Shown piece by piece: positions 11,119 through 22,283 of a DNA stretch of 64,000 nucleotides. The DNA comes from Usnea hakonensis. Its lineage: Eukaryota; Ascomycota; Lecanoromycetes; Lecanorales; Parmeliaceae. The stretch is taken from assembly GCA_013423325.1 (NCBI GenBank), contig BLJB01000220.1, positions 36,660-100,659 of the forward strand. Direction: 5' to 3'. The translations under genes were made by a program, and so were the position numbers. A model generated the notes under the pieces. That model ran no database searches. It saw only the letters and a list, made by a program, of their open reading frames with translations, and had not been told where the DNA came from. Positions within the stretch are counted from its first letter, which is position 1, and each line of letters starts with the position of its first letter.

Positions 11119-14100
11119 ATGCTCGACCCGTTGACGGCCATTAGCTTGGCTAGTGCTGTCGTTCAATTCACCGACTTTGGGATCAAGCTTGTGACAGGCA
11201 CTATTGAGCTCTACCACTCTGCTGATGGGCTCAGTAGGGAGAGGTCCAATCTTGAACACCGAATCACCCTTGTTCGCAACTATGCTGAGACGATCATCCT
11301 TTCCTCCAAGGACAATGGTGATGATGATCCTGCGTCAGAGAACGACAAGGAGCTGGGAGAACTTGCGGCATCCTGTAAAAAGATAGCCTCCGAGCTTCTC
11401 TCAATACTTGATGATCTCAAGGTTCAGAAGCCTGCGGGTCCCGGCCGAAAGTGGGAGAGTTTCCGCAAAACTGTAGCGGCTCTAACGCCTCATAATAGAA
11501 ACAAAATCGAGGCTCTCGAGACAAAGCTTCGTTACGTGAAGGACGGAATACTCAATCGAATCCAATTCATAATGAGGTATATCTACTTGCAAGGATGGCA
11601 GAACGCTTCTAATCCGCGATCTATAGTGAACGACAGTCTCAAGTCTTGAAGACTTTGGAAGACCTTGCTGATGAGAAATTGCTGCAAACGAAGGATGACA
11701 TTTTAAAGGCAGTGGAAAGCGTAGGAAAGGGAGTCAACGGAGCAGTACACTGATTGCTCAGCTATCATCCTTAGCTGAAGCATCGCGAGACCAGAAGATC
11801 CTCTGCATCCTTAATAGTCTAGATTTCGAGACAAGGCAAAGTCGACAATCAGACATATCGGGTGCTGAGCAACGAACCTTTGAATGGGTTTTCCAAGACC
11901 ATCATGGGCCAAATAATCAGCTCGTTGGATTCAGAGAGTGGCTGCAGCTTGGTAATGATATCTACTGGATTTCAGGGAAAGCCGGATCAGGGAAGTCCGT
12001 TTTGATGAACTATATTGCAAATGAGCCACTCACTCAAAACCTGTTGCAGTCCTGGGCAGGGACCACAAGACCGATCATCGCGAAGCACTTTTTTTGGAAA
12101 TCTGGAGCGCCGATGCAAAAGTCTCAACAGGGTCTACTGCAATCACTCCTACGTGAGATTTGTGGCCAGTGTCTAGAGCTGGTGCCTATCGTATGCCCTT
12201 TTCGATGGAAGCGCTACCACGAGATTGGTGCAACATGGAATCGTCTAGAGCTATTGGAGGCATTCAAGAAGCTAAGCGAACAGAGTTCGTTGAGCTTGAA
12301 GTTCTGCTTCTTTGTTGACGGTGTTGACGAGTATGATGGGGAAGACCACACGCATATCATCAACGTTTTGAAGAGCCTGAATGCTTCGCCGTCTGTCAAG
12401 ATCTGTTTGTCCAGCCGACCTTGGAACATCTTCGTGGAGGCTTTTGGCGCTGATATTCACCAAAGACTATTGCTCGAAGATCATAATGAGTATGATATTC
12501 AACAATATGTCAAGAACAAATTTCAAGAGAACGAGCAATTCGCAATACTTCAATCAAGAGAGCCCCGGAGCAGCGACTTAGTGAACCAGATGCAATACTT
12601 CAATCAAGAGAGCCCCGGAGCAGCGACTTAGTGAACCAGATCGTCCAAAATGCGCAAGGGGTCTTTCTCTGGGTGCGAATGGTCGTGGGCAATCTTCTGC
12701 GAGGTTTGAGCAACGATGACAACCTATCAGATCTGCAAAGTAGACTTCAAAGCCTTCCAACCGCATTGACAGCATATTTCCAGCACATGTTTGACAACAT
12801 TGACGAATTCTACCGAGAAGAAACATCAGAAATATTACTGATATGCCTCGAGGGGATACAGCCTCTCTCTCTATTAGCACTTTGGTTCTACGAACGAGAA
12901 AGGGTAACACCGAGTTACGCGCTAAAAGCAAACAAGACTCCCTTTGCCCCCGCCGATGTTCGGGTCGTTTTCGAAAGTATGCGCAAACGCCTTAACGCAC
13001 GAGGTCAAGACTTGCTCGAAATTGAAGCGGACACGACGACAGTCGAGGATCTGATGTATACCGTACGGTTCTCGCATCTTACGGTCAAGGATTTTCTCTC
13101 AAAGCCTGACATGCTCGAAAAGCTGCACTCTTGGAAGTCCAAAAATTTCGATGCAAGGTTAAGTCTGTGCAAGGCGACGCTAGCAATTGTCAAGTCAATT
13201 AATCTGCCCCCGTTGACTGACAAGAACGTTTACGCGTGGACCCCTGTCGTTACCAACCACGCGGGGAACCCTGCCATATCCAACTCCGCGAGGGCTAACC
13301 GATGCTGGAACTATGTCAGCGAATTTTTCTTCTACGCTCATCTTATAGAACAAAACAAAGGCACACTAGATGATGCATTGATAGATGAATTTCGGTCCGT
13401 AATGGCTTCAATCCTGGTCCGAAAGGGGCATAGACAAAACACATTTCGTGCTTACTTGGGTTGGGCCATCGATCGTTGGGCGTGTTGGATCGATCAGTAT
13501 GACACACTGCCCTTGAATGATGCCCGGAGCAACTCCCTCTCTCCTTATGACAGTGAAATGACGAGATTCTTCTTCGCATCGGCGGTCGAGGCAAATTTGA
13601 AGCACTTCGTTGCACACAAGCTAGCGACAAGCCCACACCTGATCAGTCGGTCTTTCCGGCAACGACCTGTACTTGACAGAGCGTTACGGCCATCACCGTG
13701 GACAAAGCCGACTTACAGGATTGACACGAATATGATTGATCTCTTATTGACGCGAGGTGCAGACCCGAATATGACACTCACAGTGGATGTATCTAATACA
13801 TCATTCCTCTATACGTCCCAGAAGGCTTGGACAACGGTCTGGGCCCTTTTTCTCCAAAGCTTGCACGATGCCGCGAGGGCTAAAATCCGTAAGCCTCCCG
13901 AATTAATCCAAGATGAGTTTGAAGCAACAAAGCTCATGATTGAGCACGGCGCCGCCGCAGACCTGCGTCCATGGAGAATCCCAGTGTCAGAGGACTCTTT
14001 GAAGCAATTTGGTGGCCCGATGCTAACACCATCGGACATATTTCATGAGGTGTTCCCGCCACGTGATGCCGTCTTCCTTGAACAGCTTTTAAAAAAGCAC

Positions 14101-14466
14101 CGAGCGTGGCCTTTGCAGCGGATGTGCTCATGGGTGAAGAGGACTGTGCTACTTTGGTTTTATCGCGACATCGACTTTGCTGTATGGTCTCTGACCTCGT
14201 TGTTTCATATTTTCTTCCACGACCTGTTTGGCGTGATTCTTCCCCTGGTCTTCATTCCAACATCATTATACGGCTTGTGGCTTATCTGGCCCGCCATACG
14301 CTTTATCGTTTCCGGGACTGCTCCTGTACTGTTGCCAGCTCTAATATTGAGCGATTACATCCCTATACTGGATTGGTTCGTCTGGTTCCATAATTTACTT
14401 GTTTGGCGCAGCTCCACCCTTGTCTCCAACAATATTCATCGGCTTCACACCAGGCATTCTTCATAG
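11119..14466 (+). pseudogene. NACHT-type STAND (NLR) gene with two disabling lesions and C-terminal membrane segments
   Basis: Exon 1 is 11119-11576. It starts MLDPLTAISLASAVVQF, the usual start of the fungal STAND N-terminal helical domain. Intron 11577-11626 (50 nt) has donor GTATAT, a branch-like CTAATC and acceptor TAG. Exon 2 is open to a stop at 11751. The NACHT frame then resumes one base out of phase (one-base loss near 11745 most likely; a 41-nt intron 11721-11761 would also fit in phase). NACHT motifs: Walker A GKAGSGKS and Walker B FCFFVDGVDEYD. A perfect 50-bp tandem duplication at 12542-12641 shifts the frame again. After it, a 611-codon frame holds a DUF7791-like helical region (FSHLTVKDFLSKPDM), one ankyrin-like unit (LLLTRGADPN) and, at the end, two or three strongly hydrophobic helices (about 14190-14400). 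Intact relatives would be cytosolic non-self sensors. Assembly error at one lesion is possible. Confidence 0.8.
12542..12641 (+). repeat. Exact 50-bp tandem duplication inside the NLR
   Basis: Bases 12542-12591 and 12592-12641 are identical (start GCAATACTTCAATCAAGAG, end GAACCAGAT). The unit is not a multiple of three, so the second copy moves the reading frame and creates a TAG at 12629-12631. Reading only one copy joins the two halves of the NLR in frame. Confidence 0.95.
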
Positions 14467-14643
14467 TGTTTCCAGAAGAAAGGGTAATTCCCTCACGACA
14501 GTACTGGGTCGGTGATCTCTTATATCGCATAACCCATTATTTTCGTGTTTCGGGCATGTGCTGAAAACATGATTCGAAACACTATGATTCCCTGCATAGG
14601 TGGAATGAAATTCAGGCACCGCCATGGCGGGAGACGCTGTCTA

Positions 14644-15126
14644 GTGCTTCATTCGCCACATTTGAACCACGCGAATCGCATGCAAATGATCAAATGCACA
14701 CGGAAGGTAGCTGTCATAGTGATTGGCCTGTGTCATCGCCATGGGCAAGCCGAACAGTGGCCTGAAGAAGCATGATCACGCCGATTGCCACAGCGCCAAG
14801 AAGACTCCTCTATCTATTCGATATATACCTGGAGTGAATACCTGGAGTGAATATATATACATTTTATATACAGACAGCGGTGAGTGGGCGTAAAAACACC
14901 ACATCATAACAAAGCAGACTCTAAAAGCGATAAATAGACCAAAGCGCAATCGCACCTTAAAAAGGAGTCTGTTCGCACTCCTCACAGTACGCCGCCTCTC
15001 GCTGCTCCTTCGCCATAGCCATACCTCTGCACCGAATACATGCACCGAATCCAAGCCTGCCTGAAACGACAGAAACGATTACTCCAATTTTGCGATATAC
15101 GAAACCACCTACCATCAGTCCTACTA
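14644..15126. repeat. Dispersed duplicated block, copy A (beside the broken NLR)
   Basis: It shares colinear anchors with 37579-38017: an identical 18-mer GTGCTTCATTCGCCACAT (14644-14661), ATTGCCACAGCGCCAAGAA (14784), CACTCCTCAC (14976), GCCATACCT and TGCGATATAC (15091). Spacing is nearly equal except for one indel of about 45 bp, where copy A has the tandem ACCTGGAGTGAAT. On the minus strand both copies can be read as hydrophobic pieces (LLGAVAIGVIML here; VLGAVVMGLHIPL in copy B) followed by VANEAL, so they may be decayed copies of a small membrane-protein gene. Frames are broken, so no CDS is claimed. Confidence 0.65.
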
Positions 15127-16871
15127 TGGAGAGAAAGTATAGTAGGTGCACAGAAACCTTCCTAGCGCAATTTCAGGCCCAAACACACTTCCCTAAACCA
15201 CTCACTCACAATTCGACCAACCCCTCGCCAGAGGATAGGTACAAAGACCCTCCGTGTGCAATGGACCATCAGCATGGTTCGTGATGCGGCGACACAAATA
15301 AAGCTCTAAGTGAAAGGAAAGGTAGATTATTCTCTACATGCCAAGCGGCTAAGCGTAGTAGTTATAACCCAGAGAGAGGGAGATTTTAGCCATAGGAAAT
15401 TCTAAGAAATTATCCACACTCCCTCCCCTTTAGAACGCACCCCCTTGAAAATAACCAAAAATCCAATCCTCCCCCCTCGCACACATATCTCGCCCCCCTG
15501 GTGCCCCCCCCCAATTCTCCCACATCCCCCCCCCCTTTCCCCCTCTCCTCCCTCCCCCTCACCCTCTCCCTCTCCGTAAAAAAAAAAGAAAAAAAAGAAA
15601 AAAAGAGAGAAAAAAAGAAAAAAGAAAGGAAAAAGAAAAGAAAAGGAGAAGGAGAGGAGAGAAATATAAGAAAGGGTAGGGAGGGGGGGGAGGGAGAGAG
15701 GGGGGGAGGGGGAGGGGGCTTAGGAAAGAGAGAGGGAGGCAGGGAGGGAGGGGAGAGAGAGGGAGTAGAGGAAGAGTCATTATGAGATAAGATCTGATCT
15801 TTGATGCAATCGAAGGATATTGGTTAGTGGTTGGATGTTGGTTGGATAAGAAGGGAGGGGAAGGGGGGGTGAGATGGAAAAGTGGGTAGGGAGGGGGCTT
15901 AGGAGAGAGGTCTGGAGAGAGAGGAGGGGGAGGGAGGGGGGATGGATGTTGGATTGGTGGTTGGATGGTTGGATAAGAAGGGGGTGGGAGGGAGGGAGGG
16001 GGTTGTTATAAGATCTGATCTTTGATCGAGGACGCTGAGAAGAAGGGAGAGAGGGGAGGAGGAGGGAAGGGAGGATATTCGCATCTATCTATCCGTACAA
16101 GTATATATACGCTCTCCTCCCCTCTCCTCCCCTCTCCTCCTCTCCCCTATCCCCTCTCCTCCCCTCCCCCCTCTCCTCTCCTCCCCCCTCCCACTCCTAA
16201 CCCCCCACTACCCCCCCTATACCAACACTAACAACAAGCCTACTCGAAATCTATCCCTATCCCCTTCCCCCTATCCCCTATCCCCTTCCCCCCTATCCCC
16301 ATCCCCTATCCCCTATCCCCCAATTCCCTATCTCCTTAACAGAACCCCATCAATCAACAACCCAACCTAACTCGAAGAAGTATTTCGATTCCCTATATAC
16401 GGTTAGTTAGGGTGGGGGGTAGGTATACCTTACCCCCTCTACGGAACGGAAGTATTTCTCTCGAGATAATAGTAAAAGGGTGTATCAAGATGGTATAATC
16501 AAGATGGTATAATAAAGGGATGGGGGGGGGGGGTCGGTAAGGGGTTGTAGATGGGTGGGTGGGGTATGGTTGTGGTTTCATTGTGGAGGGGATTGGAATA
16601 AATTGATAGATGAGGTGGGGGAGGGGGGGGGGGCAAATGTGAGAGGGATAGGATAGAAGTACGATAGGCTAGAGTCACTGTTTTATAATGACTGCGAGGT
16701 TCTTTAAATAACAAACGCATTCGATGTGTACAAAAGCTCTGAGATGTGTACATCTGGGTATATAAACAATCGGAGGAGACAAAACAGGATTCTGCTGCTG
16801 CTGCTCGGTCAATGAGCCAGCGTCTGCACAGACCAGCACTGATGCCCAAAAAGGTTAGATCCAAAAGAAAC
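15127..16871. other. Gene-free low-complexity spacer
   Basis: Dominated by long C/T-rich and A/G-rich tracts (about 15440-16350), including a run of AAAGAAA-type purines and repeated CCCCTATC units near 16255-16320. Apparent frames such as one rich in Lys/Glu/Arg at 15580-15780 are compositional. The part near 16700-16871 is the likely 3' UTR side of the permease gene. Confidence 0.6.
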
Positions 16872-18681
16872 CTAAGGCACGGCCACAGGGTCCTTTTTCT
16901 CATTGATCGACCCGCCCGATGAGTTGGCCGGGTGCAGCTCACCATCTGCCATACTGAGCTGGGCCTTGACTCTCGGGCCAATATAGTAGTAGCGACCAGC
17001 GGCGTACCAGTACCCAATAGCGAAGATGGCGACGGCGAACATGAGGACGACGACGTAGTTCATCTGAGATGGATTAGCGAGATGAGAATGTGCTTATGGT
17101 GAGGAGGAGTATGCTTACGTTTTCGGGAGTCACAGGCCGAATGGTTGGCATTACGTAGATGATGGTAACAAAAGTTGTCCAGACGACGGCCCAGATATTG
17201 ATTGGCAGACTAGCCCAGCCGAGATGGAATGGCCCACGCTCGAATTTGCCATATAGCAACTTGCAGATGATAGGGATGCAGTAAGACCAATCAAGAGCGA
17301 TGGCCGTCAGGTTGAAAATTGCGGAAATGGCAGTGTAAGATCCCAGTCCGATCAAATTGATGAGGATACATGATACGGCAAAGAGCCAAACAGCATAGAT
17401 CGGGGTATCGGTTCTTTTGTTGATCTTGTACCAGACTCTAGACAAGGGCAGCATTTCATCGCGAGAGTAGGCCCAGATGGTTCGAGCACCGGCTTGGATG
17501 GCTGTCATGGCGGTAAAATTGAGGACGAAGCAAGCGGCTACGGTAAAGAAGATGCCCCCCTTTCTCCCAATGACGTCGTAGAAAATCTGTGCTACGGGCT
17601 GGTCAACCACATTACCGAGGGTGTGAGTGGGATCACCGCTGCAGTAGGCTAGCACTATGGTGTAGAGCCATCCTCCTATCCAAGTGAAGCCGAGCGCGAG
17701 AGCAATGGACCAGGGAGCTTTAATCTCAGGGTCCTTGATTTCCTCGGCAATATGAGCAGTGGCGTCATAATCAGTCATGGTCCACGAGGCTGAGAGGAAA
17801 CCAAAAAGGAAAGACCAGCCTGTAGGTGACCATCCAGAGTTGTTTTCAACGACGGTCCAGGTGTAGGAGGATGTGTGTTTATAGTCGCACATTGCCAAAA
17901 GTGCGACGCAGCAGCTGAATAGGACGGCAATATGGAAGATGACATATGTCTTGGTCATCTTTTCGAGCGCTGAAGTGTTGAGACTGTTCAAAGACCCGTG
18001 AAGCACGGTAAAGGCAGCCATGACTCCAACTGTCTGACGGTCCGTGGGCACATAACCCTGAAAGTCGCTTTTCATTGAGACGGCCGCGAGGAGCAGTTGG
18101 GCGCAGCCGTATTCAGTCGAAGCAGCTCCGGCAATCTGACCGATGAGGTTCAGCCAGCCGCACAGCCATGATATCTCCGGTACCCAATTTGTCGGTGCGA
18201 GGTACTTGCATGTAAAGTATAAGCCTCCAGAGGTAGGGTAGGCGGAGACGAGTTCGGCCACGGACAAGGCAATGCAGTAGCATCCGAAGCCCGAAATCAG
18301 CCATGACCAGACGGCTGAAGATGCGCCTCCTGCTTCGTATGGGTAGATGAAGGTGGTAGAAACACTGGCGAAGAGGCCAGAGACTGAGAGAGCGAAGGAG
18401 AAGGTAGAGAGCCAGGAGAATTCTCGCTTGTAGACCTAGAGCGGGAAGCCTTGTCAGTGCGGTCGATTTCAATGCGTGGATGAAAATACCTGAGTGTAGC
18501 CCATCTCGGCCAGACGTCGGTCTGCATCATTGAGAGTATGGGCTTCGACAATAGCAGCCGACTCTTCCACTACGGCAGAAGACTTGCGCCTTGCAAAGGC
18601 GGATTGACGTCTTCGTGTAGCTTTGTCGTCGAGGCCTCCAGTCACCTCGACGCCATTATCTGCTGAGACTTTCGATTCCAT
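16872..18681 (-). CDS. APC-superfamily amino-acid/GABA-type permease, three exons
   Basis: Exons are 18490-18681, 17119-18435 and 16872-17063; introns are 54 and 55 nt, all phase 0. Product 566 aa. The N-terminal 65 residues are hydrophilic (cytosolic) and end with a D-x-x-L-A-E-M-G-Y motif typical of fungal amino-acid permeases. About twelve hydrophobic segments follow. Signatures include AYPTSGGLYF after TM2, SLNTSALEK, and the TDYDATAHIAEE segment that corresponds to the S-Y-D-x-x-x-H-M-x-E-E region of GABA/choline-type permeases, with the Met replaced by Ile. The intron between PVTPEN and MNYVVVLMF precedes the last membrane segment. Known of the family: proton-coupled uptake of GABA, choline, amino acids or related amines at the plasma membrane. 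The substrate cannot be fixed from sequence. Confidence 0.9.
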
Positions 18682-19606
18682 GTTGAAAGCGCAGTCAGAG
18701 GTAATATTTCTTGAAGAGAGGTGTGCTCATCGAGGTGATCAAACTGAAGGTTTCAAAAGTGGGGGGGAGGAGTGGAAGGTAATCGTCGCCCGTAGCTGGG
18801 CACTTGAGCACTTTAATAAAAAGCCCGAGGCACGGCTGAACTAGCAATAATCGCTTCTTGGCGTAAGCTGACCAAACCCCGAAAAAGAGTCTAAGGCAAC
18901 CCTAAACAGCCCTAAAAGCCCCGAGGGTCCGCAACTAAACGGTTCAACAACAGCCCCTAGAGAACTTAGGGCCTACACTTACCTTAGTCTTATCAATAGT
19001 CGCGTGTCATCTTGCCTCGGTGCTTCACAATCTTACCGCCTTATCTCCACCAAACTCAATCAGCCAGATTCTAGACTTTTTTCTTCTTCACTAATTACAT
19101 AAGACGACACCCTTCCCAAATTCAACGCTATGACTTCTTATATTATACTACTGGATTGAAGCATATAGCACGATGAGACTCTAAAGGCAAAAAGGGTTGC
19201 GAAGATTGACTCTACAGGAGGGCGACGAAGGGTGGCGATTTGCGGCATGACGCAGGTAATACGGAGACCTACAGCCTTCGCAATTTGGTTTGCCTGGTGG
19301 TGGACGACTATCGTGCTTCGTGTCATCGTGTGAAAACTTCTCATTGGTGGTAGGTACATAAGCTGAGTATGCGAAAGAATTCTCGCACTCTTTGCTGGTA
19401 GACGTCATTACCAGAGATCAACGCTCGGAAGATGATCATGATCTCCCTTCACAATCACTTTGAAGCGACTGCATCTCCATTCATCCCTTAATGCATCGCA
19501 AATATGCGCAGAGCTCATGTTGAGGTGGCTTCAACAAGTGCGCTCCATCGTCTGCGACTTCCAGACATTGCAATGAAGAGACCCTTCTCTTCTCTGATCT
19601 CCCCCC
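18682..19606. other. Gene-free spacer (permease promoter side)
   Basis: The promoter of the minus-strand permease lies at its left end and the 3' side of the next minus-strand gene at its right end. No convincing coding frame or RNA gene seen. Confidence 0.5.
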
Positions 19607-20410
19607 CTAGTATGAGTACCCTCGTCCGTACCTTGGGCTTTCGTTCTCGTCCTCCTTCGGAAATATGTCGAGAACGTTCTGCCTGTCGCACTTTGCAACG
19701 CGCCAATTTGTCCAGACTTTGATCTGCTTGCTCGACTCCTTGACTTCCTTGTTCCTAAGCCCAAGCAAAACAAGCTCTTTCGGCGCCCCATTCGCAAAAC
19801 CCTTACGAAAGGCCAGTAGGGCGCGAGCGTTCATGGGGCAGCATCTTCCTGAGCATCTAGCATCGCTGAAGTTGACCGACAACGTTTCCAATTTGCAGTC
19901 TTCGAGCAGTGGAGAGAGTTTGCGAGGCCATATAGTGTCCGCTAAGCAATTTGTGTAGTCGTTGTGGAGGATTCTTTCAATAGATGTTGTCGATTTGTCT
20001 TTCTCTGGAAATAGCATGCGGGTTTGTAACAGGGACAACTGTTTTTCGAGAACTTTTTGCCGATCCGCCTTGGTGATGTCTCTAGAATCTAGGCGCGTAC
20101 GCACCGACTTGAGCCACATTCGGCGTTCTGGTGTGTTGAGGCTGCGCTCAAAGAATTTTTCCGCGACGTGAGCGCTTCCTAGTCGAAGGACGTTCTTTTG
20201 ATACAACATTGGCTCGGCTTCCTCGCGAATCGTCTTGGAAACCTGCAAAAGGGCCACGGAAGGAAGCTCGCATCCTGTCTTGTCCTGAGGCGTTTCTGTG
20301 TCCGGTTGCAGTGCGTCACTAAGGCTGTACGGATAGATCTCGCCGACTACGAGACACTCCCGGTAGATCATTTGGCGAATTTCCATGGGCAAGTGATAAA
20401 AATGGGCCAT
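19607..20410 (-). CDS. F-box-like / LP-E-R domain protein
   Basis: A single-exon 267-aa frame starting MAHFYHLPMEIRQMIYRECL, the L-P-x-E-I-R-x-x-I-Y motif that opens the very common fungal F-box-like, 2EXR and DUF7730 families. A second family feature follows at about residues 50-80: SVALLQVSKTIREEAEPMLY, the usual L-L-x-V-x-x-x-I-R-x-E-A...L-Y helix. The C-terminal half is basic and charged (RNKEVKESSKQIKVW) and has a Cys-rich turn (CSGRCCP). Known of the families: mostly uncharacterised, some with F-box-like adaptor roles. It stands between the permease and the NLR relics. No membrane segment or signal peptide. Confidence 0.75.
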   Translation of the reverse strand: MAHFYHLPMEIRQMIYRECLVVGEIYPYSLSDALQPDTETPQDKTGCELPSVALLQVSKTIREEAEPMLYQKNVLRLGSAHVAEKFFERSLNTPERRMWLKSVRTRLDSRDITKADRQKVLEKQLSLLQTRMLFPEKDKSTTSIERILHNDYTNCLADTIWPRKLSPLLEDCKLETLSVNFSDARCSGRCCPMNARALLAFRKGFANGAPKELVLLGLRNKEVKESSKQIKVWTNWRVAKCDRQNVLDIFPKEDENESPRYGRGYSY

Positions 20411-21198
20411 GGTGCTATTGTCCGTCAGAGTTGCAAGAGTAATGCTTACAGGTCAAAGCTTGCCTAAGAACGAAATCACCGCTCCCTAGCCAAGGTAGCC
20501 AGCTTCAAAAGGACCCCGAGCTAGCCTTTGCTAAAGTTTGAAGCTCCGGATCAGTCAGAAGCTGAGCCGACACGATAGTTGAGAGTGAAGAGGTAGACTT
20601 TGGAAGTGAAAGTTGGGTGGACTGCGCACGTAGAGGAAGACGGTGGATTTCATACCGCATGACTGAGAACCAAATGTTGTGCCTTCGGTGAAAAGCAATT
20701 GCTGCATAGCGCGACGCTAAACTAGGGTTAGGGTTAGGACAATTCTATACGGAGGATTCACAGCGAATCACACTCCATCCCACCGCCAACACTCCTGACG
20801 CCGCAAGTGATGAAGCAGCTATAAAGCCTACAAGATGTACATGTCAGGATCTATGCTCCTGCTAAGCTCTATTAGCTGCATCATCCCAACGTCAGACGGG
20901 CGAGCCCTCTCAATGGTCAACCAGCATATACAGCAAATAGCCTGGCTTGGCCTACAATACTATCTACCATCTGATACAGACGCAAATGCTGTAGCAAATA
21001 TGCCGACTCTACACTCTCTCACATAGTCTCCTCGCTTCCTACCCAACTAGAAATGAGAGCCTTGTCTTCAACGCCAGATACGACATTCCCATGGTCGATC
21101 AACACCTACCTCCACCTCGCCTCTATGCTTTCCAGCATCTCGAAATGTACAAGCATATGACCTCTACACTCGACACCTTCCTCCCTCACTCTCTCTCT
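20411..21198. other. Gene-free spacer
   Basis: No coding signal recognised. Contains the short telomere-like repeat described separately. Confidence 0.5.
20723..20738 (+). repeat. Short telomere-like motif (TTAGGG) about 2.7 copies
   Basis: The sequence TAGGGTTAGGGTTAGG matches the usual fungal telomere unit. It is isolated within the chromosome and too short to be a telomere. Confidence 0.75.
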
Positions 21199-21500
21199 TA
21201 TGGATCCAGCGACCGTTGTCGCTACTATTGCCACCGCCGTCACCCAAATCTGCCTCGACATTGCAAGATTGAATATATTCTTAAGAGCTGTTAAGGGTCA
21301 TACAAGACTATGAGGTCTATCGATGTGGAATGCGAGGCCTTCTACAATACTGCCCTACCCGTATAACAACGGCTGGGGAGCCAAGGGATAGCGGCGTCAG
21401 TTAAGGGCAAGCTGCAACTGCTGGATGTGGGCATAGCGCTCAGCCTGATCAACAAGTCAAGAGTTGAGGCGGCCTTCAACATGGTTATGGGAAACCAAAA
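21199..21500 (+). pseudogene. Relic of a STAND/ankyrin-type N-terminal domain
   Basis: From an ATG at 21199 the frame reads MDPATVVATIATAVTQICLD followed by a basic helix. This is the style of the N-terminal helical domain that precedes NACHT or ankyrin regions in fungal STAND proteins. It breaks after 37 codons at TGA. A second frame then gives KTMRSIDVECEAF, and a third (from about 21390) gives SVKGKLQLLDVGIALSLINKS. The order and character suggest one domain broken by frameshifts, lying about 0.8 kb upstream of the intact NLR at 22284. No NACHT motif survives. The similarity is by eye and weak after the first 20 residues. Confidence 0.4.
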
Positions 21501-22283
21501 TTACTGGTTCCATAGGCGGCTACAAGTGGCCTCTGGATCCTTTTTTGGGGGATCATTGGCTCAAAGCAAAAATATCGGTCAACGAGAACGTTCTCAAGAG
21601 GCAGTTGGAAGTTGCACAAGTACAGCGAGTTCTGTATCTCACCCTTATCCCGCTCCGGGTGTTTGCAATTCGTATTTCTGGATGTGGATCCAAAAGCTCA
21701 CAATCGGGTGCACCTCAGGACCGCGAAATATCTAATAAATCAACGACGGCCAAGAGAAAGCGGCCTTCCACCTTGCCGTTGCAGTCTATCATTTATCATT
21801 TAGGACAACTGAGTAATATCCTTCGGGGTAGGATTGGGCCAAGTGTTAACTCTGGAATTGACCACTGCGAAGAGCCACTTATTAGCGCATAGCTTTGATA
21901 CCAAAAGACTGCTCATAGCACTCAATCCGCTAAACTGTGTGACAAGAGTAGCAATGCGTCTTGGAATGAGCGGCATAATGGCCTACTAAGGAGAGGGGGG
22001 CACAAGTCTTTGGAAGCCTCTGCCGACACGATGAGTCATCCAAAGTAATTGGGCGTAGATGCACGAAAATTGATCCGTTATCGATACGAATTTTGATTGG
22101 CGAAGCAGCAATTCTCTGCCTCCAATCACAATCTTCGGCACCCTTCTTGCATAATCAGCCCCGCAACCCCTCACAAGGCTACGATCGGCCACTTCCAGCT
22201 CGCTGATAAGAACTTTCTCCACTACAGCCTCCTTCAGCTGGCTTCACCTCCCGAGCTACATACTCAGCTACAGATTTGGCATC

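Noticed and set aside
12581..12623. Possible intron within the 50-bp duplication (GTGAAC...AGCAG)
   Set aside because: Removing it gives the wrong reading phase, whereas removing one whole copy restores the frame exactly.
15560..15785. Lys/Glu/Gly-rich frames on both strands
   Set aside because: Both are read from purine tracts; composition alone explains them and no motif is present.
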